Shown piece by piece: positions 23,771 through 31,566 of a stretch of DNA of 64,000 bases. Location of the stretch: assembly GCA_048499455.1 (NCBI GenBank), contig JASNZV010000014.1, forward strand, positions 1 to 64,000, read 5' to 3'. This DNA is from CFX5 sp023384495 (lineage in GTDB: Bacteria > Chloroflexota > Anaerolineae > Caldilineales > Caldilineaceae). Within the stretch, counting starts at the first letter, position 1. The number at the start of each line of letters is the position of its first letter. The translations under genes and the position numbers were made by a program. The notes beneath the pieces were generated by a model. The model did not search any database and had not been told where the DNA came from. It saw nothing but the letters and a program-made list of their open reading frames with translations.

Positions 23771-24484
23771 ATGCCAAGAAAGTCTTCCCATCATCCTATG
23801 AACGATACGCGCGTGTCAGACGTCTTCGCTCTCTGGCGAGCTGTTCCGTTCTTGGCCGGCCTCCCCGTCGACGTGGTGAAGGCCCTGGCCAACGTGGCGT
23901 CGCGCCATGTTTACCCTGCTGGCGCCATGCTTTTCAGCGAAGGCGAACCCGTGGCTGGTCTTTATTTGATCGAGTCAGGCTCGGTTAAGGTCTGTCGCTT
24001 TTCCAAAGATGGGCGGGAACATACATTGCATGTCTTCACCGTGGGTGACACCTTTAACGATGTAGCAGCCTTTGACGGCGCTCCTAACCCAGCGAGCGCG
24101 GTTGCCTTCACCGACGCGGTTGTATGGCGTGTCGCCCGCAGCGATTTGCACGGGATTGCTCAGCGGTACCCCGCGCTGGCTTGGGCGTTGTTGGAAAGCA
24201 TCGCTCGACGGACCAGGTATCTGGTTGGCCTCGTGCAAGATCTCTCGGCGCGCAATGTCAAGGCGCGGCTCGCACGCCTCCTATTGGAGCAGGCGCAGGC
24301 TCAGGATCCAAAAGATATGGCCCAGATGCTGACACAAGAGGAAATGGCTAGCCGTCTGGGCACGGTGCGCGAGGTGGTGGGCCGGGCGCTGCGCAACCTG
24401 GCGACGAACGGCATCATCGAATTCGACCGCCACCGGATCGTGATCCGCGACTCGGAGCGTCTGGCCGAAGAAGCTGATTTGTGA
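23771..24484 (+). CDS. Crp/Fnr-family transcriptional regulator
   Basis: 237 residues from ATG 23771; ATG 23798 is also possible. The cyclic-nucleotide-binding-type beta roll runs from about residue 25 (FLAGLPVDVVKALANVASRH, then LFSEGEPVAGLYLIESGSVK, then HTLHVFTVGDTFNDVAAFDG). After the dimer helix comes the winged helix with LTQEEMASRLGTVREVVGRA. There are no N-terminal Cys for an Fe-S cluster, so it is not a classic Fnr. It is the nearest such regulator to the nitrate/nitrite enzyme genes, which carry a GTGA-N6-TCAC site upstream. It may control them in response to redox or NO signals; this is inference. Confidence 0.85.
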   Translation: MPRKSSHHPMNDTRVSDVFALWRAVPFLAGLPVDVVKALANVASRHVYPAGAMLFSEGEPVAGLYLIESGSVKVCRFSKDGREHTLHVFTVGDTFNDVAAFDGAPNPASAVAFTDAVVWRVARSDLHGIAQRYPALAWALLESIARRTRYLVGLVQDLSARNVKARLARLLLEQAQAQDPKDMAQMLTQEEMASRLGTVREVVGRALRNLATNGIIEFDRHRIVIRDSERLAEEADL

Positions 24485-24531
24485 GCGCCATACAACCCCT
24501 TATCTATGTGCCGCGCTTTTTTTGCCAGGCC

Positions 24532-25032
24532 CTACGCTGTGCGAGGATAACGCTGGCGGAAAAAGTGCAACAACTCCGCACGCTCTCCCACAATCAAAGA
24601 GCGCAACGGCTTCTCCGGCGTAGGCGAAGAGCGTACCCAGGGGATGCCTGTCACCATGACTGAGTACGTGGGCGCGCCGATGGGGCGGACGTAGTGCCAG
24701 GCGTCCGGTTCGGTCATTTCGTAGCGAAAATCACCGGTTGCGATCATGCGGGCGGCAACTGGTGGCGCAGTTTCGCCCGGCCCATAGCCGACGGCCATCT
24801 CGTACTCGCCCGCCAACACGCGCATAGCCGACGGCCACGGGTGCGGATGAAAGAGCGCCTCCTCCGCTGCGCACGGGTGGATGCGGTGCAGCAAGATGCG
24901 ATATTCACGCCAGGGGCGCCAGAGCCGTTCCACAATGGGCGGGTGGTAGTCGATGTAGAGGCTGTTCCAACCTGCCTCGTCCGCCAACAGGTGAGGGAGT
25001 TCTGCTTCTACTGCATACAACACATTGAGCAT
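24532..25032 (-). CDS. hypothetical protein, cupin-like
   Basis: 166 residues. The sequence (LNVLYAVEAELPHLLADEAG, YHPPIVERLWRPWREYRILL, HRIHPCAAEEALFHPHPWPS) has an H-x-H / H-x-H spacing and strand pattern suggestive of a cupin fold. The later EMTEPDAWHYVRPIGAPTYS could be the second cupin motif. I do not recognise a specific family. The start is ATG 25032. A family-A palindrome begins 26 bases upstream of the start. Confidence 0.5.
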   Translation of the reverse strand: MLNVLYAVEAELPHLLADEAGWNSLYIDYHPPIVERLWRPWREYRILLHRIHPCAAEEALFHPHPWPSAMRVLAGEYEMAVGYGPGETAPPVAARMIATGDFRYEMTEPDAWHYVRPIGAPTYSVMVTGIPWVRSSPTPEKPLRSLIVGERAELLHFFRQRYPRTA

Positions 25033-25057
25033 CGATCCGGCGCCTTTCCCGTGAACT

Positions 25058-25094
25058 CTAGGTGACTGTCACCTCTCAGGTGACAGTCACCTAG
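25058..25094. repeat. dispersed palindrome, family A
   Basis: Perfect 17-bp inverted repeat, CTAGGTGACTGTCACCT / AGGTGACAGTCACCTAG, with a three-base loop CTC. It lies between the cupin-like gene start and the GYD gene stop. Confidence 0.9.
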
Positions 25095-25117
25095 ACCTGC
25101 ATTACAGCTATCAACCC

Positions 25118-25411
25118 TCAGGGCAAACCCTGCACGATGCGCTCCATCTCATCCTCGCTAAAGGCGCGCATGGTCATGCTGCGGACATTGCCTTGCATGG
25201 CGACGGTGAGGAGCAGCCGGGTGGCCGCCTCATCATCCGGCGCTTCGATAATGGCCACCAGGTCATATGGCCCCAGCGTCCACCAAATGCCGATGAACCG
25301 TCCCCCGGCGGCCTGGGCAGCCTGTTTGGCGGCCCTGGCTCGGTTGACTGTCTCCTTCACATCCTTGACCCCCTGCTCGGTAAAGTTGACCAATGCGATG
25401 TAGGCTGACAT
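25118..25411 (-). CDS. GYD-domain protein
   Basis: 97 residues from ATG 25411, with CAAGGAGG ideally placed upstream. It has the ferredoxin-like pattern of GYD proteins: AYIALVNFTEQGVKDVKETV, then GGRFIGIWWTLGPYDLVAII, then DDEAATRLLLTVAMQGNVRS. The GPYDLV segment corresponds to the family's 'GxYDxV' hallmark. Function unknown; such proteins are small and cytosolic. Confidence 0.9.
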   Translation of the reverse strand: MSAYIALVNFTEQGVKDVKETVNRARAAKQAAQAAGGRFIGIWWTLGPYDLVAIIEAPDDEAATRLLLTVAMQGNVRSMTMRAFSEDEMERIVQGLP

Positions 25412-26101
25412 GTTTCCTCCTTGAAGGAACAGCGACCACGCGCAATGAAACCAAACGGCTCTCCACGATAAAACGGGAATTGCGGAGTTCGCATGCCCTC
25501 GTGCGAACTCTGTATGCTCTGTTTCCCGCCAAAACCGGTAGAGCCAACCAAACAAATCGAGGTGCGCCTGATAGAACGGGTGTGGTGCGTGCAGTTTGGA
25601 CTGTCAGGTGTAGCGTGACGGCAAACGAACACGGGGGCGACGGAACTTGAGGCAGGCACGGCCATCTGAGGGGATGCCGCGTGCCTGCAACACGGGTGCA
25701 GGGATAGAGGGGCAATCATCGGCACAATGGACTGTGGACAAATCGGTACAGGACGATTGTACACCTTTCCAGGGGAAGCGTCAAACCCTCAGAAAAGCGC
25801 GGGTGCGTCCAGGGTTTGGGGCGAGAAGCTAGCGGCATAATCATTCCGGGAAAGGGCCGGAGATGCGTCGGTCAGACCCATCTGGCTGAATATTACTGTT
25901 GAGAAGCCCTGAAAGCCCGGCGGTGTCTAGGATTTAGGGCATGGCAGGTGACAGTCACTCAGAAGTGACTGTTACCTTAGGGTCCGAGGAGCCACTGAGG
26001 AGGAAAGTACATTCTTGGGACAAGACCTCCGGGAGGTGTCCACACATAGGCTGGTTGACAGAGCAGGTTCTGGACGCCTCCCGGAGGTCGGGCTGTAAAC
26101 C
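25412..26101. other. 690-base repeat-rich intergenic region
   Basis: No supported gene. It contains a family-A palindrome at 25946-25977. It also has an inverted repeat with arms GACCTCCGGGAGGTGTCC (26024-26041) and GGACGCCTCCCGGAGGTC (26072-26089, one mismatch), in which each arm contains its own CCTCCGGGAGG palindrome. The phrase GTGTCTAGGATTTAGGGC before the first palindrome repeats that seen at 12418, so a longer repeat unit is shared. Confidence 0.65.
25946..25977. repeat. dispersed palindrome, family A
   Basis: AGGTGACAGTCACT (25946-25959) and AGTGACTGTTACCT (25964-25977), with one mismatch, next to a GGATTTAGGGC flank shared with the copy at 12411. Confidence 0.85.
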
Positions 26102-26572
26102 TCAGACCCTTCCCGCCGACCTCACAGGCGGCGCTCCATGACTATCTGAGTCGCGCCCTGGCTGCCAGCGCATATAGGTGGTCCAGATCATCAGCGCAAC
26201 CACGCGCCAGCCAAGCAAAAAGAGCCCGCCAAAGCCCAACGTGGCCACTAGGAAGCTCGTGGGGATCACCGCGCGGCCAAGGATGTAGGCGCGCAGCAAT
26301 ATCCCTAACGGTGCGGCGACGAGCCATGCATTGAGCGCCCGTGTGAGCACAACACGCTGGCTCGCCCCGGCGCGCAGGGGATAAACGCCCAGCAGCGCCG
26401 CAACCGGCAGCCAGACCACCACAAAGGGCGCCGCCGTCCAGAGAACGCCCCAGAGCGGGTTGGCGGCGTCCACCAGCCCGTGGTCGCGCTGGCCGATATA
26501 GACAAAGGCGAGCAACGCCACCAGGTCCCCTGCGACGAATAATAGCATTCGCCAGTTCTGTCGTATGTTCAT
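26102..26572 (-). CDS. DUF3054 family membrane protein
   Basis: 156 residues from ATG 26572, with GAGGAG upstream. Four hydrophobic helices can be seen (LLFVAGDLVALLAFVYIG, PFVVVWLPVAALLGVYPL, AWLVAAPLGILLRAYIL, TLGFGGLFLLGWRVVALMIW). The 'GDLVALLAFVYIGQRDHG' start is the DUF3054 signature. The charged tail probably stays in the cytosol. Role unknown. It diverges from the nxrA-like gene, and the shared upstream region holds family-B palindromes and a Crp-type site. Confidence 0.75.
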   Translation of the reverse strand: MNIRQNWRMLLFVAGDLVALLAFVYIGQRDHGLVDAANPLWGVLWTAAPFVVVWLPVAALLGVYPLRAGASQRVVLTRALNAWLVAAPLGILLRAYILGRAVIPTSFLVATLGFGGLFLLGWRVVALMIWTTYMRWQPGRDSDSHGAPPVRSAGRV

Positions 26573-26591
26573 TTCGTTTTTCTCCTCTGGC

Positions 26592-26622
26592 GGTGCGATG
26601 CACCCACAGGGTGCGTTGCACC
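26592..26622. repeat. dispersed palindrome, family B
   Basis: GGTGCGATGCACCC / GGGTGCGTTGCACC with loop ACA; two positions pair only as G-T. Each arm is itself near-palindromic. Confidence 0.8.
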
Positions 26623-26679
26623 TGGACGACGAGCTACGCACTCAGGATGCGATTCATCTTGGCGGTAAGCCAGGCCGTC

Positions 26680-26712
26680 AGGTGCATCGCACACTTTGCG
26701 TGCAATGCACCT
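26680..26712. repeat. dispersed palindrome, family B
   Basis: AGGTGCATCGCA / TGCAATGCACCT with one mismatch, a second copy in the same divergent gene gap. Confidence 0.75.
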
Positions 26713-26741
26713 AACGATACTACCTCTTCGCCCCACGCGCA

Positions 26742-26755
26742 GTGACAAAAGTCAC
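26742..26755 (+). promoter_or_regulatory. Crp/Fnr-type operator upstream of nxrA-like gene
   Basis: GTGA-CAAAAG-TCAC, the exact GTGA-N6-TCAC spacing of Crp-like sites, centred about 129 bases before the nxrA-like ATG. A weak -10-like TTTAGT (26777-26782) lies at the distance expected for activation from around -41. It lies between divergent genes, so it could control the DUF3054 gene too. Confidence 0.5.
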
Positions 26756-26877
26756 GAATTGGCCGCGATTTGGGACTTTAGTCGCAGCTTGGCGCCGCCG
26801 CCCCCCCGTAAAATGGCGGAAACCACCTTCCCTTCAAACCGTTATCGTTCTCGCCTTTCATGCATGGAGGTGACGAC

Positions 26878-29800
26878 ATGCCGGGCTTTTCCCGCCGTAC
26901 GTTTCTCAAGCTCTCTGGAACTGCCGCCCTGACACTGGCCTTTGCCCAGCCGAGCTTCCAGTTATTGGAGCCGGTCAACGTGGACAACCCCCTGGCCGGC
27001 TACCCCGACCGGGACTGGGAGCGCGTCTACCACGACCAGTACAACTACGATTCCACCTTTACCTACGTCTGTTCCCCCAACGACACCCACGCCTGCCGGC
27101 TGCGCGCCTTTGTGCGCAACGGCATCATCCTGCGCTCGGAGCAAAATTACGATGTAGACCGCTACGGCGACCTCTACGGGAACCGGGCCACGGCCCACTG
27201 GCATCCGCGCGGTTGCAAAAAGGGCCAGACCTTCCACCGCCGCGTCTACGGGCCGCACCGCCTCAAAGGGCCGCTCATGCGCAAGGGCTGGCAGGAATGG
27301 GCCGATGACGGCTTTCCCGAACTGACGCCGGAAAACAAGAGCAAATACAAATTCGACGCCCGCGGGCTGGACGAGCTGCTGCCCGTCTCGTGGGAAACGG
27401 CCAACGACTACATCGCCCGTGGCATGATTGCCATCGCCATCCGCTATTCTGGCGAAGCGGGCGCGGAACTGCTCCGCAGCCAGGGCTATCCTGAAGAGAT
27501 GATTGCGGCCATGGGCGGCGCGGGCACGCGCACCTTCAAATGCCGCGGCGGGATGGGGCTGTTGGGGGTCATCGGCAAGTATGGCATGTACCGCTTTGCC
27601 AACATGCTCGCCCTGCTCGACACGCAGGTACGCGGCGTCGATGAAACCGAGGCCAAAGGCGGGCGTCTCTGGTCGAATTACACCTGGCACGGCGACCAGG
27701 CCCCCGGCCACCCCTTCACCACCGGTCTCCAGACTTCGGACCAGGATTTCAACGACTTGCGCAATTCGCAACTCCACATCCAGTGCGGCAAAAACCTGGT
27801 GGAGAACAAGATGGCCGAGTCGCACTTTTTTATCGAGGCCATGGAGCGCGGGGCCAAGATCGTCACCATCACGCCCGAATACTCGCCCCCGGCCACCAAG
27901 TCCGACTACTGGATCCCCATCCGCCCGGCCACCGATACGGCGCTCTTTTTGGGTATCACCCGCTGGCTGATGGACAACGAGAAGTACAACGCCGACTTTG
28001 TCAAGCGCTTCACCGACTTCCCCCTGCTGGTGCGCACTGATACGCTGGAACGCCTGCGCGCAGCGGATCTCTTCCCCGGCTACGAGCCGGGCCTTGACGC
28101 CACCGGGCCGTCGTTCCAGCAGCAAATGTTGACGCCAGAGCAATACGAGAAGCTGGGCGATTACGTGGTGCGCGACGCCACGACCGGCGAATTCGTCGCC
28201 CTCACCCGCGACGATGTGGGCGCAGCCATGGACGCCAAAGGGATCGACCCCGAACTCGACTGGTCGGGCGCGGTCGAACTGGTGGACGGCACAGAAGTGG
28301 AAGTGCTGACGCTCTGGGCCATGCACCGTGAACACCTGCAGGAATACGACCTGGACACGGTGGCCGATATCACCAGCGCCCCCAAACACCTCATCGAGCG
28401 GCTGGCCAACGACATCGCCACCATCCACCCCACGGCCATCCACATCGGCGAAGGGATCAACCACTGGTTCCACGCCACGCTGGCCAACCGGGCGCAGTTT
28501 CTGCCGCTCATGCTCACTGGCGACATTGGTAAACGGGGCGCCGGCTGTTACACCTGGGCCGGCAACTACAAGGCCGCGCTCTTCCAGGGTTCGCCACAGA
28601 CCGGCCCTGGTTTCAAAGGCTGGGTGGGCGAAGACCCGTTCCAGCCGAACCTCGACCCTGACGCCCACGGCAAAGAGATCATCGCCCACGTTTACACCAA
28701 AGACGAGGAGCCGGCCTACTGGAACCACTCTGAGCGCCCGCTGATCGTCGAAACCCCCAAGTATGGGCGCAAGGTCTTCACCGGCCAGACCCACATGCCC
28801 ACGCCGACCAAAGTGCAGTTCTTTACCAATGTGAACCTGCTCAACAACGCCAAGCACCACTACGAGATGATCAAAAATGTCAACCCCAACATCGATCTGA
28901 TCATCACTGTGGACATCGAGATGACCTCGACGGTGGAGTACGCCGACTTTGCCCTGGCGGCCAACTCGTGGGCCGAGTTCGAGACCTACGAGATCACCGC
29001 CTCGTGCTCCAACCCCTTCCTGCAGATCTGGAAGGGGGGCGTGCCGCCGCTGTACGACACGCGCGACGACGCCCGCATCATCGCCGAGGTGGCCGCCGCC
29101 ATCGGCGACCAACTGGGCGACCAACGCTACCGCGACTACTGGAAATTTGTGCTGGAGGGCCGGCCCGAAGTCTACATCCAGCGGCTGCTCGACTCGTCGT
29201 TGACCACCAGCGGCTACCGCTTCGAGGACATCATCGCCGGTGAATATGGTGAGCCAGGGGCGGCGCTCATGCTCTTCCGCACCTATCCACGCATCCCGTT
29301 TTGGGAGCAGGTCCACGACTCGGCGCCCTTCCATACCGACACGGGCCGGCTCAACAGCTATTGCGACATCCCCGAAGCCATCGAATACGGCGAGAACATC
29401 ATCAGCCACCGCGAAGGGCCGGAGGCGACGCCCTATCTGCCCAACGTCATCGTCAGCACCAGCCGCTTTATTCGCCCGGACGATTACGGCATCCCACTGG
29501 ATGCCATGGGGTGGGAAGAGCGCACGGTGCGCAATGTGGCCCTGGCCTGGGATCAGGTGAAGCTGACCCAGAACCCGCTGTGGGAGGATGGATTCCAGTT
29601 CTACTGTCTCACGCCCAAGACCCGCCACCGCGTCCACTCGTCGTGGAGCACGGTGGATTGGACGATCATTCTCGATTCGAACTTTGGCGACCCCTATCGC
29701 ACCGACAAACGCCTGCCCGGCCCCGGCGACCACCAGCTGCATATCAACCCCCAGGCCGCCCAGGACCTGGGCATCGAGGACGGCGATTATGTCTACGTGG

Positions 29801-30318
29801 ACGCCAATCCCGCCGACCGGCCCTATATCGGCTGGCAGCCCGATGACCCCTTCTACAAGGTGGCGCGGCTCATGCTGCGGGCGAAGTACAACCCGGCCTA
29901 TCCCTATCACATCGTCATGCTCAAGCATGGGCCCTTTATGGCCACCGAGAAATCGGTGATCGCCCACGAGACGCGGCCCGATGGGCTGGCTAAGTCGGAG
30001 GGGACCGGCTACATGGCCAACCTGCGCTACGGCTCGCAGCAGTCGATCACCCGCGACTGGTCGATGCCCATGCACCAGACCGACACGCTCTTCCACAAGA
30101 CCAAGGCGGCGCTGGGCTTTATCTTTGGTGGCGAGGCCGACAACCACGCGCTCAACACCGTGCCCAAGGAGACGCTGGTCAAGATCACCAAGGCCGAGGA
30201 TGGCGGGCTGGACGGCAAGGGACCGTGGGAGCCGACGCGCACCGGCTTCACGCCGGGCCATGAGAGTGATTTCATGGAGAAGTATATTCGCGGCGCGACC
30301 GTGCAGGTGAAAGGGTAA
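26878..30318 (+). CDS. nxrA: Tat-exported molybdopterin oxidoreductase, nitrite oxidoreductase/nitrate reductase alpha subunit
   Basis: 1,146 residues. ATG 26878 is chosen because GGAGGT lies seven bases upstream. The Tat motif FSRRTFLK (4-11) and the hydrophobic run after it send the folded enzyme outside the membrane. The FS0 iron-sulfur site reads C65-x3-D69-x3-C73...C113 (CSPNDTHACR, then HPRGCKKG), so one ligand position is Asp. KGPLMRKGWQEWADDGFP and NYTWHGDQAPGHP follow; D273 is the expected Asp ligand to Mo. The pattern matches the NxrA/extracytoplasmic Nar branch of the type II DMSO reductase family: a bis-MGD enzyme interconverting nitrite and nitrate. Direction and substrate are not decided by sequence. 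Genes for two small proteins, beta subunit, chaperone and gamma subunit follow. Possible control: the Crp-type site upstream. Confidence 0.85.
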   Translation: MPGFSRRTFLKLSGTAALTLAFAQPSFQLLEPVNVDNPLAGYPDRDWERVYHDQYNYDSTFTYVCSPNDTHACRLRAFVRNGIILRSEQNYDVDRYGDLYGNRATAHWHPRGCKKGQTFHRRVYGPHRLKGPLMRKGWQEWADDGFPELTPENKSKYKFDARGLDELLPVSWETANDYIARGMIAIAIRYSGEAGAELLRSQGYPEEMIAAMGGAGTRTFKCRGGMGLLGVIGKYGMYRFANMLALLDTQVRGVDETEAKGGRLWSNYTWHGDQAPGHPFTTGLQTSDQDFNDLRNSQLHIQCGKNLVENKMAESHFFIEAMERGAKIVTITPEYSPPATKSDYWIPIRPATDTALFLGITRWLMDNEKYNADFVKRFTDFPLLVRTDTLERLRAADLFPGYEPGLDATGPSFQQQMLTPEQYEKLGDYVVRDATTGEFVALTRDDVGAAMDAKGIDPELDWSGAVELVDGTEVEVLTLWAMHREHLQEYDLDTVADITSAPKHLIERLANDIATIHPTAIHIGEGINHWFHATLANRAQFLPLMLTGDIGKRGAGCYTWAGNYKAALFQGSPQTGPGFKGWVGEDPFQPNLDPDAHGKEIIAHVYTKDEEPAYWNHSERPLIVETPKYGRKVFTGQTHMPTPTKVQFFTNVNLLNNAKHHYEMIKNVNPNIDLIITVDIEMTSTVEYADFALAANSWAEFETYEITASCSNPFLQIWKGGVPPLYDTRDDARIIAEVAAAIGDQLGDQRYRDYWKFVLEGRPEVYIQRLLDSSLTTSGYRFEDIIAGEYGEPGAALMLFRTYPRIPFWEQVHDSAPFHTDTGRLNSYCDIPEAIEYGENIISHREGPEATPYLPNVIVSTSRFIRPDDYGIPLDAMGWEERTVRNVALAWDQVKLTQNPLWEDGFQFYCLTPKTRHRVHSSWSTVDWTIILDSNFGDPYRTDKRLPGPGDHQLHINPQAAQDLGIEDGDYVYVDANPADRPYIGWQPDDPFYKVARLMLRAKYNPAYPYHIVMLKHGPFMATEKSVIAHETRPDGLAKSEGTGYMANLRYGSQQSITRDWSMPMHQTDTLFHKTKAALGFIFGGEADNHALNTVPKETLVKITKAEDGGLDGKGPWEPTRTGFTPGHESDFMEKYIRGATVQVKG

Positions 30319-30324
30319 TCCGCC

Positions 30325-30528
30325 ATGACGAATGACAAACAACCGGTCTGCCTCAGCTGTGGCCGCGCCGAAAGCGAAATCCCACTGGTGACATGGCGTT
30401 ACCAGGGGCGCGAACTGTGGACCTGCCCGGACTGCATCCCCACCTTCATCCACCAGCGCGGCAACATGCTGGCGCGCTGGCAGGCGGCGCACGAGCCACA
30501 GCAACCGGCGCCTACTCAAGGAGATTGA
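30325..30528 (+). CDS. small zinc-ribbon-like protein in the nxr-like operon
   Basis: 67 residues, starting at ATG 30325 six bases after the nxrA-like stop. Two CxxC pairs (PVCLSCGRAE and WTCPDCIPTF) with ~25 residues between can bind zinc or possibly Fe. The C-terminus is helical, then Pro/Gln-rich. I know no named family. Its tight position between alpha and beta subunit genes suggests a role in assembly or as a small subunit; there is no signal peptide, so it stays in the cytosol. Confidence 0.7.
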   Translation: MTNDKQPVCLSCGRAESEIPLVTWRYQGRELWTCPDCIPTFIHQRGNMLARWQAAHEPQQPAPTQGD

Positions 30529-30529
30529 C

Positions 30530-30793
30530 ATGCCACACGAGGAATTTGTTGCCGAAGACCCCATGGAGATGGTGGGCATGGTATTGCCCGGCGAACCGGG
30601 CCAACTGGAAGCCATGGCCGAGTGTCTGGTCGAGGAATATGTGCGGCTGGGCTGGGACGAGGAGCGGCTGATGGTGCTCTTTCGCAACCCCATGTTCCTG
30701 GCCACCCACCGCATCCACCGGCAGAAGGGCGAGCCGTATGTACGGGCGTTGATCCAGCGGGTGCGGGCAAAGTGGCGGGTGGCGCCTGGGTAG
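30530..30793 (+). CDS. small conserved-looking protein in the nxr-like operon
   Basis: 87 residues from ATG 30530 with AAGGAG upstream, one base after the previous stop. The sequence is helical (AEDPMEMVGMVLPGEPGQLE, then AECLVEEYVRLGWDEERLMV, then FLATHRIHRQKGEPYVRALI). It has no membrane helix or cofactor motif. I do not recognise the family, but the LFRNP and HRIHRQKGE segments look like conserved positions. Probably an accessory factor for the oxidoreductase. The gene ends three bases before the convergent AbrB-like gene. Confidence 0.7.
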   Translation: MPHEEFVAEDPMEMVGMVLPGEPGQLEAMAECLVEEYVRLGWDEERLMVLFRNPMFLATHRIHRQKGEPYVRALIQRVRAKWRVAPG

Positions 30794-30796
30794 TAG

Positions 30797-31024
30797 TTAT
30801 GCGCGCGCTCGAGCTCGCTCTTCGAGAAGGGCTTTCACCAGCGACGTGCCGCCCTTCGAGCTGCCGGCCCCTTCCCGGATCGGGTCGGAGAGCGCCGGCA
30901 CGATGGACAACACGCCACCGTAGTCCACAAGCACGACGCGCGCACCCGGGTGCAGATCATACTTTTTGCGGTATTCGGCCGGTATCACGACCCGACCTTT
31001 CGCCGAAATGGTAGCGATTGCCAT
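30797..31024 (-). CDS. AbrB/MazE-type DNA-binding protein
   Basis: 75 residues from ATG 31024; an earlier in-frame start overlaps hicA and is less likely. The swapped-hairpin motif is plain: AIATISAKGRVVIPAEYRKK, then YDLHPGARVVLVDYGGVLSI. It is followed by a helical tail rich in Arg/Ala (LVKALLEERARARA), usual for antitoxins that contact a VapC-type toxin. No PIN toxin gene is next to it; instead it follows hicA by 13 bases. It may be an orphan antitoxin or an extra regulator of the module. Confidence 0.85.
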   Translation of the reverse strand: MAIATISAKGRVVIPAEYRKKYDLHPGARVVLVDYGGVLSIVPALSDPIREGAGSSKGGTSLVKALLEERARARA

Positions 31025-31037
31025 GTTTGCCTTATAG

Positions 31038-31256
31038 TCACAATAGGCTGAGAAATTCTTCATCGCTCAAGTGCGATTGCCGGAGAATTGAACGCAAGAC
31101 ATTCACGGAGAGGTCACCTGGATGAATAGGCACGGTGACGGCGAGATTGCCCCGTTTCAACCGGAGGTGACTGCCACGCTGGCGCACCTGTACGAACCCG
31201 GCGCGCTCTAGTGCCTGCACAACCTGGCCGGGGCGCAGAATGGGCAGCTTAGGCAT
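31038..31256 (-). CDS. hicA: HicA-family mRNA interferase toxin
   Basis: 72 residues from ATG 31256. It has the small dsRBD-like HicA fold: LRPGQVVQALERAGFVQVRQ, then RGSHLRLKRGNLAVTVPIHP, with the conserved catalytic-type His in 'GSHLR'. HicA cleaves mRNA during stress. The gene overlaps hicB by eight bases, with antitoxin first, the HicBA order. Confidence 0.9.
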   Translation of the reverse strand: MPKLPILRPGQVVQALERAGFVQVRQRGSHLRLKRGNLAVTVPIHPGDLSVNVLRSILRQSHLSDEEFLSLL

Positions 31257-31521
31257 AGGCGTGGAGCGCTACATCTACCTTGAAATGGAAGACCTGTACA
31301 ACAGTGTCAGGAGCAATGATGCGAGGATCGGCATCGGGGGGCACCGGGCGAAAATAGGGTAAACCATCTTCAAAGGCGCCTTCGAGATGCAACGTGGCTG
31401 CCTCAAGCAACATAGCCCTGGCCTCGTCGGGCGTATCGCCCATGGAAGCTACGTCAAGTTCAGGACAGAGCGCACTATACCCTTGCTCTTCTTTGATGAG
31501 AATACCCGTGAATGCCAACAT
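31249..31521 (-). CDS. hicB: HicB-family antitoxin
   Basis: 90 residues from ATG 31521. The partially degraded RNase-H-like HicB fold is seen in LIKEEQGYSALCPELDVASM, then GDTPDEARAMLLEAATLHLE. There is no obvious C-terminal ribbon-helix-helix; the tail (VVQVFHFKVDVALHAYA) is beta-like. It neutralises HicA and probably represses its own promoter, which lies in the 45-base gap shared with the divergent nxrB-like gene. Confidence 0.88.
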   Translation of the reverse strand: MLAFTGILIKEEQGYSALCPELDVASMGDTPDEARAMLLEAATLHLEGAFEDGLPYFRPVPPDADPRIIAPDTVVQVFHFKVDVALHAYA

Positions 31522-31566
31522 GTTCGCAGTATACCATATCCCCTTTGGGGCAACAAGGAGTCACCC

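Noticed and set aside
26962..30714. A 1,250-codon open frame on the minus strand opposite the oxidoreductase gene
   Set aside because: It is a mirror of the high-GC codon pattern of the plus-strand gene. It has no ribosome-binding site, no recognisable domain and low-complexity His/Val/Gly-rich composition, while the plus strand shows clear cofactor motifs.
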